A stretch of DNA of 51,929 nt from Flavobacterium enshiense DK69 (GCF_000498495.1 NZ_AVCS01000032.1:1-51929); one strand, 5' to 3'. Shown: positions 34,551 to 43,599, counted from the first letter of the stretch. Numbers and translations: made by a program. Notes: generated from the sequence alone by a model not told the origin.

Positions 34551-36098
34551 ATGAAAGACAATCAGACAAAAAAATATTATTGGGGAATTGGATTAGAAAA
34601 CGAAACCTACATGCAATTTGAAGAATCTCTAATAGTTTCTGGTGAGTTTATACAAGAAAAAATTGGTTGTGAGCGATACAGCATTGATTATAGAAAATGC
34701 TATAAACCGGAAAGCTTGGCCCCCTTATTAAAAAAGGCTTTTGGTTGTAACGAAAACTACAAAGTGAGCCGAATGATTAATAGTCATTCGCTGGAAAAAC
34801 TCGACATAAACTATCAGCACAAAACGTTACCGGAAGTTAAATCATTAGTTGGGAGCACCGGAATAGATGAGGTGACGCCAAAGCCACTTCCAAATCCGGA
34901 ATATTTGGGGAAATCCATCATGGAACTTTTTCTTGAGGAGCAACCGTACAATATTCAAAGTATGATTACCCAAAGAAATAAAACGATGGGATCTGTACAT
35001 TTTGATGGTGATTCTATCGAATTTGTAACCAAATATTTTGAAAACAGAACAATTTCAGATTCTTGTAAAGAGCTGGAAGCAACCAAAAAGTTATTCCTGG
35101 ATAAAATTAATGAATCGTCTGTACTAGATGGAAAATTAAACTTTCCGGATTACAATAATGGTCTTAATATGTTCATGACAAATCAGGAAAATCTTGTTTT
35201 GTTTAATAATGGCACCTATCATTTTCATATTACATTACCTTCGCTGACAGAAAACAGTAGGATTGTAGATTATATTGATTTTGATAAAACACACGCAAAT
35301 GCCATTTATTTGTTACAATGGTTTGAGCCTTTTTTTATAGCAACTCTTGGCAGTCCTGATATTATGGGAGTAATAAGCGACAAATATAGCTTAGACAAAA
35401 AATTTACTTTAGGTTCTATGAGAAATGCCATGTCCCGATACATAGGGGTAGGGACTTTTAATAAATCGATGCCTAAGGGAAAAATTTTAACTTACAAAGT
35501 GGATGATTTCAGAAAGTTGCTAAAGTTTGAAAAAGAAGAGAACATTTGGTGGCGAGACCAGATTGAATTAGAAATGGAATATGAATTGCTTTCTGAAGTG
35601 GGTCTCGATTTTAATCAGGAAAAAATGTACCAAAGCGGTTTTGAATTCAGAAGTTTTGATGAATTTCCGGCAGCGTATTTAAATGACGTTCTTTTTTCAA
35701 TTATTCTAATTTGTGAGCATTCTTTAAATCTACCGGATGTTCAATGGGGACATGACAGTGTGGTTTGGAATAATTTAGTTTTTAAAACCTTAAAATATGG
35801 ATATTTAACTGAAATTAATGCCCTCGAAAAGAAAGAAGTTTTAGACCTGTTACAAATAGTAACCCCCTCAGACAGCAACTATGATACGCTCAAAACCGAA
35901 TTTGAAGCTATTGTAATGTTGGACGAATTTTTCTTCAAAATTTTGGCTGTTTTACATGAAAAGTACAAAGACCACAATGTATGTCTGGATTCTATGTATG
36001 GGCAAAAAACCAGTTTTCCTCCAAAATGGGATAACTTCAACAAATACCAAACAGAGCAACATCTACAACAAATAGGATCTTTCTCCATAATTCAATAA
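34551..36098 (+). CDS. C19 second gene: GCS-superfamily amidoligase-like protein
   Basis: 515 residues. GIGLENETY at 13-21 carries the ExE metal-binding strand of the glutamate-cysteine-ligase (GCS)/amidoligase fold. Later come TYHFHITLPSL, LQWFEPFFIATLGSPD (like the GCS helix before the active site) and GFEFRSFDEFPAAYLND (the ExRxxD-type strand). Such enzymes form amide bonds using ATP. A pairing of amidoligase with cysteine peptidase recalls predicted peptide-tagging or metabolite systems, but this is inference. Call made from motif order without a search. Confidence 0.55.
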   Translation: MKDNQTKKYYWGIGLENETYMQFEESLIVSGEFIQEKIGCERYSIDYRKCYKPESLAPLLKKAFGCNENYKVSRMINSHSLEKLDINYQHKTLPEVKSLVGSTGIDEVTPKPLPNPEYLGKSIMELFLEEQPYNIQSMITQRNKTMGSVHFDGDSIEFVTKYFENRTISDSCKELEATKKLFLDKINESSVLDGKLNFPDYNNGLNMFMTNQENLVLFNNGTYHFHITLPSLTENSRIVDYIDFDKTHANAIYLLQWFEPFFIATLGSPDIMGVISDKYSLDKKFTLGSMRNAMSRYIGVGTFNKSMPKGKILTYKVDDFRKLLKFEKEENIWWRDQIELEMEYELLSEVGLDFNQEKMYQSGFEFRSFDEFPAAYLNDVLFSIILICEHSLNLPDVQWGHDSVVWNNLVFKTLKYGYLTEINALEKKEVLDLLQIVTPSDSNYDTLKTEFEAIVMLDEFFFKILAVLHEKYKDHNVCLDSMYGQKTSFPPKWDNFNKYQTEQHLQQIGSFSIIQ

Positions 36099-36173
36099 AG
36101 ATAAATTTTATCATTTGGTGCATTCATTTGGTGCATTAAGTTATTGAAGTCTCCCTGTTGGTACAAAATTTCC

Positions 36174-36305
36174 GCTAACGTCCCGCCGGCTTGTTGGAGG
36201 TGGGGATTTTTGTTCCCAAACCTTTCCATTAGGACTGAAGTCAAATATATAAAATTACCTTTATATTTTGCCTTAAAACCCCACTTTCACAAAACCGCTG
36301 TTAGC
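36174..36305 (-). repeat. Cassette repeat R20 (short, 132 bp)
   Basis: Borders GCTAAC/GTTAGC. -7 box TATATTTG at 36242-36249. Left arm CTTGTTGGAGG does not match right arm CTTTCACAAA. Confidence 0.9.
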
Positions 36306-36320
36306 CGTTCGTTGTTTCAT

Positions 36321-36989
36321 TTATGTTAATAATTGTTCGAAAAAACCACCAATTTTATTTTTTCGGTCAACAAAATGTATTTCTAATATCCAATGTCTTT
36401 CATTGCCGTTTGCGTCAAGTGAAAACATATCATTTTGATTTTCAGGATGAATATATAATTGATAATTTCCAGGCTCTAATCTTTCATGTGGATATTCCCC
36501 AATTAAATGCCCTGCAATTTCGCCTCCAAACTCCCAACCAAATTCATTTGCTTTTTGTTTTACAAAAGCAAATAATTCACTTGCTTTAAGTGTTTTTTGG
36601 TTGTCAAACCAATTCTTTGTTTCGTACCAAGCCTTTTCAACATCATTTTTTAATTTCAGTTTTTCTGAATTATTTCCAATAACATAAGTCCTTCCTAAAT
36701 CTGCTTCCCAATTTTCTATAATTGGCCCAAAATCAAAAAATAAAATATCATCATCCTTTAATATTTTATTTGGTGGGTTTTCATTGTATGGAAATAATGT
36801 GTTTTCTCCACTTCTCACGATCTTTTTGTGCCAATGATTTTCAATACGGAACATTTCAAATGCTAAATTGAAAATTTCATTATTAAGTTCTTCTTCTGAT
36901 TTCCCTACTAAAATTAATTTTTTTTCTTCAACTGTTTTAAATAATTGAATTGCAATGTTTTCGGCTTCTAATAATTTTGTCTTAATCAT
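36321..36989 (-). CDS. C20: M24-family metallopeptidase-like protein
   Basis: 222 residues with the pita-bread fold motifs of methionine/Xaa-Pro aminopeptidases: FFDFGP with Asp86, EADLGRTYV with Asp97, GHLIGEYPHE with His161, and EIHF with Glu203. The final second glutamate is less clear, so it may be an inactive or creatinase-like homologue. Short: only the catalytic domain. Cytosolic. Confidence 0.8.
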   Translation of the reverse strand: MIKTKLLEAENIAIQLFKTVEEKKLILVGKSEEELNNEIFNLAFEMFRIENHWHKKIVRSGENTLFPYNENPPNKILKDDDILFFDFGPIIENWEADLGRTYVIGNNSEKLKLKNDVEKAWYETKNWFDNQKTLKASELFAFVKQKANEFGWEFGGEIAGHLIGEYPHERLEPGNYQLYIHPENQNDMFSLDANGNERHWILEIHFVDRKNKIGGFFEQLLT

Positions 36990-37041
36990 TTTTTTTCTTA
37001 AAAATTTGGTTTGTTTTTCTCCGTCGGTTTATTCAATGACG

Positions 37042-37203
37042 GCTAACGTCCCGCAGCTTTGTGTCAGGTGGGGATTTTTATTACTGTTGCTTACAAATAT
37101 ACCGAAAAGACTGAAAGAAAAAACTTATTTTTAAAGAAGAAATGCAAGGACTGACCATTCCAAAAAATCCCAAGGCCAGCAATAGCATAAAACCGCTGTT
37201 AGC
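37042..37203 (-). repeat. Cassette repeat R21 (long, 162 bp)
   Basis: Borders GCTAAC/GTTAGC. -7 box TATATTTG at 37094-37101. Left arm GTGTCAGGTGGGG and right arm CCAGCAATAGCAT do not match: chimeric. It is the repeat downstream of duplicate copy C21 and is unrelated in form to R25 at the other copy. Confidence 0.9.
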
Positions 37204-37211
37204 AGAAGGCT

Positions 37212-37727
37212 TTATTTTTTCAATATTGCGTTACCTTTAAAAGTTTTGCGTTCAGAATAAAATGTTATTCCGAGGATTTTCCATTCCATAAATCCAGACA
37301 CAGAATAATTGCAATAATTTTTGTCTTTTGGTTTATCGACATCTATATTTTGAACATTCCAATTTGTTCCGCTAATAAAACCTTCTTTGCTACAATTTGC
37401 ATTTAAGATTATTAATTCATTCCCTTTTTCTCCAACAAGAATTGATAATCTAATTTTGGTAGATAAATTGTCTTCTAATTTAACTTCTTGAAAGAATGAA
37501 TTCCCATTAAAAGCCATTTTTGGATTTGTTTGATTGAGGAAATCAATGTTTTTATCAGCTAAGTATTTATCGTTTGGTTTTGAAGCAAATGATAATATTC
37601 CTAAAGCAAAAACTAGGGCTGCCAAAATGCCAATTTTTTCTTTGATAAGTTTTACTGATTTAAAGCAAATAATTGTAAAATAAATTAAGATTGCAATATT
37701 TAATATTCCCCAAAAAATTTCAATCAT
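37212..37727 (-). CDS. C21: membrane protein of unknown function, copy 1
   Basis: 171 residues: two N-terminal membrane segments (about 3-23 and 33-48), then a soluble domain (NPKMAFNGNSFFQEVKL, LSILVGEKGNELIIL). The layout recalls small two-helix proteins with an exoplasmic beta domain, but I cannot name a family. The encoded protein is identical to that of C25. The 583-bp unit 37198-37780 differs from 40413-40995 at four bases only. Confidence 0.65.
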   Translation of the reverse strand: MIEIFWGILNIAILIYFTIICFKSVKLIKEKIGILAALVFALGILSFASKPNDKYLADKNIDFLNQTNPKMAFNGNSFFQEVKLEDNLSTKIRLSILVGEKGNELIILNANCSKEGFISGTNWNVQNIDVDKPKDKNYCNYSVSGFMEWKILGITFYSERKTFKGNAILKK

Positions 37728-37774
37728 AATATTCCATTTTAGTTGTTGTTTCCTTCAGTTTTTTCAAGCTTTCT

Positions 37775-37906
37775 GCTAACGTCCCGCCGGCTTTGTGCTG
37801 GTGGGGATTTTTATTCCCAAACCATTCCATTAGGACTGAAGTAAAATATACGAAAAGCTCGTTTCATTAAGCCCTAAACCCCCAATTTCTTAAAACCGCT
37901 GTTAGC
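37775..37906 (-). repeat. Cassette repeat R22 (short, 132 bp)
   Basis: Borders GCTAAC/GTTAGC. -7-like element TATATTTT at 37843-37850, one mismatch. Left arm GTGCTGGTGGGG and right arm CCCCAATTTCTTAAAA do not match. Confidence 0.9.
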
Positions 37907-37915
37907 AGTAGTTTT

Positions 37916-38668
37916 TTACTGTTGAGGAAACTTGGCAGTTATTTTGCCTTTATCGTCCAAAAACAAAATTTGTGCTTTTCCAAGAGAATCAACTTTCATT
38001 TGCAATCTAACATTTCCCTTGGTATCTGATAGATTTAATACTGCGTCTTTATTTACATCCTTTCCTATAAAAACTCTATTTGCAAATGCTGGTTCAGAAT
38101 TTTTAGGAAATCTCATTTCTTCCAGTCTCTTTTCTCTTTCAATTTCATCTGGAATTTTTTCTGCTTCTTTATATTTTTTTCTAAATTCTGCAAAATCTGG
38201 ATTTTTGTGCCAATCATCTACATAAAGCCCTGTCTTTTTTGAGCCGTTGTCATCTAAATACTGCAGGTATAGTACTTGGTTTTGGTCATATTGGTCAAAA
38301 GAAAAATGTCCTGAGGCAAAGTATTCCCCTGTCTTAGGGTCTTTTCTTCCTGTAAAAACAAGTCCACCACATTCCGTTAATTCATCATTAAGGAAGATTA
38401 GACCTGGTCTACCTCCTTCTTTTAAACCGTAAGTTTTACCATGCATTAGATTAGCAGGTGAATTTTGAGAGTTCGCTAATACTAATCTTGGTTGTCCATT
38501 TGATTCAACAATTGTTAATTTTTTTGCTGTGATTTCATTAAATGTTTCGTTTTTAGTAGAAATAAACGAAAACAAAAAAAAACAAATGGTTGCAGTTGTG
38601 ATTAAATATAAATTAATTGTAAGAGATTTGACTTTCTTCTTCAAAATTAAGATGTCTTGATTTTCCAT
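37916..38668 (-). CDS. C22: single-pass membrane protein of unknown function
   Basis: 250 residues: short cytoplasmic N-terminus, one membrane helix (about 16-37), then an exported domain with repeated strand motifs (GQPRLVLANS, RPGLIFLNDE, GNVRLQMKVD, KAQILFLDDKGK), suggesting a beta-propeller or beta-sheet surface. I do not recognise a family. Confidence 0.6.
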   Translation of the reverse strand: MENQDILILKKKVKSLTINLYLITTATICFFLFSFISTKNETFNEITAKKLTIVESNGQPRLVLANSQNSPANLMHGKTYGLKEGGRPGLIFLNDELTECGGLVFTGRKDPKTGEYFASGHFSFDQYDQNQVLYLQYLDDNGSKKTGLYVDDWHKNPDFAEFRKKYKEAEKIPDEIEREKRLEEMRFPKNSEPAFANRVFIGKDVNKDAVLNLSDTKGNVRLQMKVDSLGKAQILFLDDKGKITAKFPQQ

Positions 38669-38710
38669 ATTAAAGGTTAATTTTTTATGCGAATTTGTTT
38701 TTAAATTACT

Positions 38711-38874
38711 GCTAACGTCCCGCCGGCTTTAAGAAGTGGCGGATTTTCATTACTGATGTTTACAAATATACCTAAAAGACTGAAAGAAAAAAGCTTCTTT
38801 CGGAGAAAGAGATGCAAACACTGACCATCACCGATTAACACCGAACCCCGCCATTTCATAAAACCGCTGTTAGC
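38711..38874 (-). repeat. Cassette repeat R23 (long, 164 bp)
   Basis: Borders GCTAAC/GTTAGC. -7 box TATATTTG at 38763-38770. Arms pair (TTTAAGAAGTGGCGG with CCGCCATTTCATAAA). From here to R39 every copy has matching arms. Confidence 0.9.
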
Positions 38875-38879
38875 AACAG

Positions 38880-39326
38880 TTATTTTGACATCTTATCCAG
38901 TACTATAGTGTTTTCTTTGTCTTCGCTATCAAACTTCGTGAATCTATCTGAGAAAGGATTGAAACTAACTCGATACTCCATTTTAGTATCTGTGAGAAAT
39001 CTGACAATTCCTCTCATTCTTCCCTTTTCTATCTTTTGTTCTTTTTCATATAGAACCAAATCAAGCCATATTGGGTTTTTAGAATAGTCGATCTCATATT
39101 CTAAACTAGCTTTAACACCGTTGATTTCAAAGTTTTTGCCTCCTAACACTTGATTGCCAATTACAAATACCGCACTATTTCCTTCATTTAAAATTAAACT
39201 TCCTTTTTCACCTTTATCAGTGCCAGTCCATTCGCCAATATGTTTTTGATTTGAATTTGAACAGCCAAAAAAAAGAGTTGCTATAATTAAAATTAAAGCA
39301 AGCTTAATTACTTTTAATTCTCTCAT
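38880..39326 (-). CDS. C23: lipocalin-like small lipoprotein
   Basis: 148 residues. Lipobox FFGC (Cys near 22), then IGEWTGTDKGEKGSLILNEG and a beta-rich region with KGRMRGIVRFL. The pattern is that of short lipocalin-like Bacteroidota lipoproteins; ligand unknown. Confidence 0.6.
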   Translation of the reverse strand: MRELKVIKLALILIIATLFFGCSNSNQKHIGEWTGTDKGEKGSLILNEGNSAVFVIGNQVLGGKNFEINGVKASLEYEIDYSKNPIWLDLVLYEKEQKIEKGRMRGIVRFLTDTKMEYRVSFNPFSDRFTKFDSEDKENTIVLDKMSK

Positions 39327-39352
39327 ACCTATATCGTTAATTTATAATTGTT

Positions 39353-39517
39353 GCTAACGTCCCGCCGGCCTTGTGTCAGGCGGGGATTTTTTGTTACTGA
39401 CGTTTACAAATATACCGAAAAGTTAGAAAGAAAAAACTTCACTGCTGAGAAGAGAGTGTAAACACCGACTCTTCCCGATATACACCCAAACCCCGCTTGC
39501 ACAAAACCGCTGTTGGG
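39353..39517 (-). repeat. Cassette repeat R24 (long, 165 bp)
   Basis: Borders GCTAAC/GTTGGG. -7 box TATATTTG at 39407-39414. Arms pair (TTGTGTCAGGCGGGG with CCCCGCTTGCACAA, one extra base). The right core GTTGGGC fits the integron GTTRRRY consensus exactly. Confidence 0.9.
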
Positions 39518-39525
39518 CGCAGTTC

Positions 39526-40266
39526 TTATAAAAGTTCGTTCATCGCTAGTTTCAGTTCTTTTACGTTGTTTACTACTTTGAGAATTTTACCATTCTTTAC
39601 AATGAAATGGGTTGGAAAGATATTGATTTGCAAAGTTCCAGAAAAGTAACTTTTAGGAACGGAAATTGTTGGATATATAAATTCCTTTTTGCGCAAAAAT
39701 TGATTTAAATCATTTGCCGAATCTGAAGCTAAGCTAAAGAATATGATGTTTTGGTTTTGCTTATTTTGTTTTACGAGTTCATTAAGTTCAGACATTTCAG
39801 CAACACATTGCTGACAATGAATAAACCAGCATTTTATAATCAATGTTTTATTTGAAAGTTTTTTAGAATCGTATTCATCATTCTTTAAATCTTGAAAGTG
39901 GAAAGCCGGAAAAGATTGATTTTCCATGTTGTAATTTCCATATTCAATTTGAGCCGCATTTTTCATTGTTGTGCTTATTTCAGGCTTTGCAGTTTTGTCC
40001 AGTTTTAAAAGTTGATAAGTGTTATCAGAAGATTTAATGGGTATGAACTCACCAGTTTTTAGTGAATCAAGAAATTCTCTTTTTTCAATTTTTTTTGAAA
40101 CTGAGTTGAGGGCAATAAAAGGTGATGAAAGTCTGATATTTTGATTGTAATATGACCACCACAAATTGAAGTTTTCTTGAAGATCATCGAAGTTTGACTC
40201 ACTGCCTTTTTGATGACATGAGACAATCAAAAGTGATAGAATAAGAATTGTGAATATTTTTTTCAT
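39526..40266 (-). CDS. C24: thioredoxin-fold lipoprotein (TlpA-like)
   Basis: 246 residues. Lipobox IVSC (Cys17); thioredoxin domain with redox motif C151-Q-Q-C154 in IKCWFIHCQQCVAEM, and INIFPTHFIVKNGK (cis-Pro region). The N-terminal 130 residues have no motif I recognise. Likely an envelope thiol-disulfide oxidoreductase. Different subfamily from C15. Confidence 0.8.
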   Translation of the reverse strand: MKKIFTILILSLLIVSCHQKGSESNFDDLQENFNLWWSYYNQNIRLSSPFIALNSVSKKIEKREFLDSLKTGEFIPIKSSDNTYQLLKLDKTAKPEISTTMKNAAQIEYGNYNMENQSFPAFHFQDLKNDEYDSKKLSNKTLIIKCWFIHCQQCVAEMSELNELVKQNKQNQNIIFFSLASDSANDLNQFLRKKEFIYPTISVPKSYFSGTLQINIFPTHFIVKNGKILKVVNNVKELKLAMNELL

Positions 40267-40288
40267 TGCGTAGTTTTAACGAATTGCG

Positions 40289-40418
40289 CCCAACGTCCCG
40301 CCGGCTTTGAGAAGGTGGGGATTTTTATTCCTTCAGTTTGTTTTATCACTAAGCCAAATATACAAAAAAGAGTTTCAGTTTTTCCCTAAAACCCCACTTG
40401 CTCAAAACCGCTGTTAGC
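40289..40418 (-). repeat. Cassette repeat R25 (short, 130 bp)
   Basis: Borders CCCAAC/GTTAGC. -7 box TATATTTG at 40355-40362. Arms pair (TTTGAGAAGGTGGGG with CCCCACTTGCTCAAA). Downstream repeat of duplicate copy C25. Confidence 0.9.
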
Positions 40419-40426
40419 AGAAGGCT

Positions 40427-40942
40427 TTATTTTTTCAATATTGCGTTACCTTTAAAAGTTTTGCGTTCAGAATAAAATGTTATTCCGAGGATTTTCCATT
40501 CCATAAATCCAGACACAGAATAATTGCAATAATTTTTGTCTTTTGGTTTATCGACATCTATATTTTGAACATTCCAATTTGTTCCGCTAATAAAGCCTTC
40601 TTTGCTACAATTTGCATTTAAGATTATTAATTCATTCCCTTTTTCTCCAACAAGAATTGATAATCTAATTTTGGTAGATAAATTGTCTTCTAATTTAACT
40701 TCTTGAAAGAATGAATTCCCATTAAAAGCCATTTTTGGATTTGTTTGATTGAGGAAATCAATGTTTTTATCAGCTAAGTATTTATCGTTTGGTTTTGAAG
40801 CAAATGATAATATTCCTAAAGCAAAAACTAGGGCTGCCAAAATGCCAATTTTTTCTTTGATAAGTTTTACTGATTTAAAGCAAATAATTGTAAAATAAAT
40901 TAGGATTGCAATATTTAATATTCCCCAAAAAATTTCAATCAT
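40427..40942 (-). CDS. C25: membrane protein of unknown function, copy 2
   Basis: Encodes the same 171-residue protein as C21. Two DNA differences fall in the gene and two in the leader. Sequence identity ends exactly at the GTTAGC and GCTAAC cores; the repeats on both sides differ from those of copy 1 (R25 short against R21 long; R26 against R22 with about 15 differences). Confidence 0.65.
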   Translation of the reverse strand: MIEIFWGILNIAILIYFTIICFKSVKLIKEKIGILAALVFALGILSFASKPNDKYLADKNIDFLNQTNPKMAFNGNSFFQEVKLEDNLSTKIRLSILVGEKGNELIILNANCSKEGFISGTNWNVQNIDVDKPKDKNYCNYSVSGFMEWKILGITFYSERKTFKGNAILKK

Positions 40943-40989
40943 AATATTCCATTTTAGTTGTTGTTTCCTTCAGTTTTACCAAGCTTTCT

Positions 40990-41120
40990 GCTAACGTCCC
41001 GCCGGCTTTGTGGAGTTGGGGATTTTTGCTCCCAAACCATTCCATTAGGACTGAAGCCAAATATACAAAAAGATCGTCCCATTATGCCTAAAACCCCAAT
41101 TTCACAAAACCGCTGTTAGC
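40990..41120 (-). repeat. Cassette repeat R26 (short, 131 bp)
   Basis: Borders GCTAAC/GTTAGC. -7 box TATATTTG at 41058-41065. Arms pair (TTTGTGGAGTTGGGG with CCCCAATTTCACAAA), including matched TTGGGG/CCCCAA. Confidence 0.9.
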
Positions 41121-41130
41121 AGCAGCCTTA

Positions 41131-41667
41131 CTATATCAAATCTATTCCATCAATAAAAATTTTGATATTTTTTGTTTTGAGAAATAAAGTGTATTTTTTT
41201 AAATCGTCTCTTTTTTCAATATTTTCAATTATGAATTTCTGTTCTAAGATACTATTGGAAGTTTTAATTTCAATTTTGTTATTTGTTCCATCACCACGCT
41301 TAAATCCTTTAGTGTTGTAAGCTTTTAAATATATTTTTTCGACATCTTCTAAATTGATAAGATTTTTATTAATCTCAATGTTGTTTTCCGTTAGTTTTAT
41401 ATTACCTGTAATTTCATAACGCTGGTCAAAATCCCAAGTAAATAAGCTCAGAGAACTAATCATAAAACTTATAATTCCCAGTACAAATAATATCATTACT
41501 ATTATTTCAATAAGATGGCTAAAGTGGATATCATTTTTTTGTAAAATCATCAATGTGAAAGCACCCAAAAAGCCTAAAAATGTTAAAGTATCTAACATTA
41601 TTGGAACTATTTTTCGTCTGCCATGTGTTAGCAAGTCGATAGATATTTTGGATGTAGAAATTTCCAT
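41131..41667 (-). CDS. C26: two-helix membrane protein of unknown function
   Basis: 178 residues with two hydrophobic segments (about 25-42 and 51-75) and a cytoplasmic C-terminal beta-rich domain (ITGNIKLTENNIEI, VEKIYLKAY, IKIFIDGIDLI) that resembles bacterial PH-like domains. Family not assigned. Confidence 0.6.
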   Translation of the reverse strand: MEISTSKISIDLLTHGRRKIVPIMLDTLTFLGFLGAFTLMILQKNDIHFSHLIEIIVMILFVLGIISFMISSLSLFTWDFDQRYEITGNIKLTENNIEINKNLINLEDVEKIYLKAYNTKGFKRGDGTNNKIEIKTSNSILEQKFIIENIEKRDDLKKYTLFLKTKNIKIFIDGIDLI

Positions 41668-41707
41668 GTTATTAGTTGTAATTTGACGATTCGTTGGGTT
41701 GGTTGCT

Positions 41708-41840
41708 GCTAACGTCCCGCCAGCTTGCTGCAGGTGGGGAATTGTTCTCCCAAAAGTAACGAATTAAGACTAAGTTTACAAACACAAAGCCAACATTAAA
41801 TTTCGCCCTAAAGCCCCACTTGCTGCAAACTGCTGTTAGC
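41708..41840 (-). repeat. Cassette repeat R27 (short, 133 bp)
   Basis: Borders GCTAAC/GTTAGC. -7-like element TGTGTTTG at 41779-41786, one mismatch. Arms pair (CTTGCTGCAGGTGGGG with CCCCACTTGCTGCAAA). Nearly the same interior as R28. Confidence 0.9.
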
Positions 41841-41856
41841 GGCTGGTTTTATTTTT

Positions 41857-42471
41857 TCAAGAGAGTTCTTCTGAAACAATTTCTATTATTTCGTCATTTC
41901 CATTTATTAAGTTTATTTGTAGAGTATCAAATCCATTTCGCTTTACTTTATCAAATTCTGATTTGCTACCATCAATTAATTCAATAAACCCATTTTCGTC
42001 AACATCATCGCCAAATTCATCATCATATTCTATTCCATTGTATGTCGATATAATGATTTCAAAAACTTCGTTGTTATTTTTGTCTTTATATAAAATTTCT
42101 GCTTTTCTATTTTCGATTTGATTTTTGGAATATTTATCGCAAAACATTGCATTATAACCATGTTTGCAACCATCAAAAAGTAATATTTGTTCTTTTGTTG
42201 AAATGTTGATTGCATAAATTAAAATAGGAGCGAAGTCGGTTCCCACAATTAGGCTTTTATATTCATCATGCAATTTTCCATAATATGCAATTCTGAATTT
42301 AGTTTCCCCTGATTTTGCTTTTAACTTTCTTCTCCATTCGTGACTTTCTAAATCATTTGGATTAGAAATGTTTTCTGTTAAGTTATCAAGATAAGTTGGA
42401 CCAAGAATTCCATTTTCAGTTGAAGTATTTACATTCTTTTTCTTGTTTCTAAAAATATTGAATATGCCCAT
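41857..42471 (-). CDS. C27: cytosolic protein of unknown function
   Basis: 204 residues, no signal peptide. It starts MGIFNIFRNKKK, the same style as C32 (MGIFDKIFGSNKK), and has an acidic C-terminal half (YDDEFGDDVDENGF). Not recognised. Confidence 0.55.
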   Translation of the reverse strand: MGIFNIFRNKKKNVNTSTENGILGPTYLDNLTENISNPNDLESHEWRRKLKAKSGETKFRIAYYGKLHDEYKSLIVGTDFAPILIYAINISTKEQILLFDGCKHGYNAMFCDKYSKNQIENRKAEILYKDKNNNEVFEIIISTYNGIEYDDEFGDDVDENGFIELIDGSKSEFDKVKRNGFDTLQINLINGNDEIIEIVSEELS

Positions 42472-42527
42472 TTTCTTGTTAGATTTTCTTTATACGTTCT
42501 GTTGCTCCAAACTAGCCGCTAACGTCC

Positions 42528-42650
42528 CGCCAGCTTGCTGCAGGTGGGGAATTGTTTTCCCAAAAGTATCAATTTAAGATTAAGTTTACAAACACAAAAC
42601 CAACATTAAATTTTGCCTTAAAGCCCCACTTGCTGCAAACTGCTGTTAGC
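42528..42650 (-). repeat. Cassette repeat R28 (short, 123 bp)
   Basis: Borders GCTAAC/GTTAGC. -7-like element TGTGTTTG at 42589-42596. Arms as in R27. R27 and R28 flank C27 and are close relatives of each other. Confidence 0.9.
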
Positions 42651-42659
42651 CGTAGTGTT

Positions 42660-43553
42660 TTATTGTTCCTCAAAGAAATCTTCATCAAGTTGTTTTACTT
42701 CGTATGCTGCTTTTATTTGGACACCAACATTAAACTCATGCATTAAATCAACAAGTTTATTTCCATCAAGAAGAATGATTTTATGATGAGCATTTTTTGC
42801 TTTTTCGATTGCACCATTATCGAACAGTGATGTTGTTACAAATACTCCTTTGTTTGTATCTCCACTCATTGCGCCAATGAAATTTCTGATGTCTTTTTCT
42901 CTAACTTTATTTTCGCTAAATCTTTTCGCTTGAATATAAATTTTATCCAAACCAAGTTTGTCTTCATTTATTATTCCGTCAATTCCGCCATCACCAGATT
43001 TTGAAGTTTCTATGAATTCTCCATAACCCATTTTTTTAAGTAAAATCAATATTACTTTTTCAAAATAATAAGGATCTATAGTTTTCAATTTTTCTAAAAG
43101 ATCGTTTTTTACTTCGTTTTCAATTTGCGAAAAACCTTTATCAATTAAATCTTGTGGAGATGATGTAGTTATTTCTTTAATTTCTGTTTTTCCTTTATTG
43201 CCTTTTTGATTTTCTTCAGAATAAAAATTTACAATTCCTGAATCTTCAACAACATTTTTTAAAGACAGTTCGGATTTCTGTTTTAAACCTTTTTCTGTAA
43301 TTTTTACGTGTCCTCTTTCTGGGTAAAAAATATATCCACCTTTTTTTAAATATGATTTGCCCCAAGCAATTCGGTTATTTATTAAATTCTCTCCCGATTT
43401 AGTTTTTTCAGATAATTGCTCTTCAGTTAAATTTGAAAAATATTTTTCTATAACTAATTTTTGCAGTTCTCTTGTGTGAATAGTTTCTCCGTTACTTAAA
43501 ATTTCAAGTATTGGATTGAAAGTTTCGTGAAACTTCGGGATTTCTATATTCAT
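42660..43553 (-). CDS. C28: Mrr-type restriction endonuclease
   Basis: 297 residues from the ATG at 43553 (MNIEIPKFHETFNPILEIL, the usual Mrr N-terminus); in-frame ATGs at 43583 and 43595 run toward the repeat border. An N-terminal winged-helix domain (about 1-100; GKSYLKKGGYIFYPERG) is followed by a C-terminal Mrr_cat nuclease domain with Asp192 in GDGGIDG and Q208-A-K210 in IYIQAKR, the Mrr variant of PD-(D/E)xK. Mrr enzymes cut modified DNA without a partner methylase, so this is a one-gene phage/plasmid defence cassette. Confidence 0.85.
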   Translation of the reverse strand: MNIEIPKFHETFNPILEILSNGETIHTRELQKLVIEKYFSNLTEEQLSEKTKSGENLINNRIAWGKSYLKKGGYIFYPERGHVKITEKGLKQKSELSLKNVVEDSGIVNFYSEENQKGNKGKTEIKEITTSSPQDLIDKGFSQIENEVKNDLLEKLKTIDPYYFEKVILILLKKMGYGEFIETSKSGDGGIDGIINEDKLGLDKIYIQAKRFSENKVREKDIRNFIGAMSGDTNKGVFVTTSLFDNGAIEKAKNAHHKIILLDGNKLVDLMHEFNVGVQIKAAYEVKQLDEDFFEEQ

Positions 43554-43599
43554 TATTTTTTGTAGTTGTTTGGTTTTCGTCATTTTGGGCAACATTACG

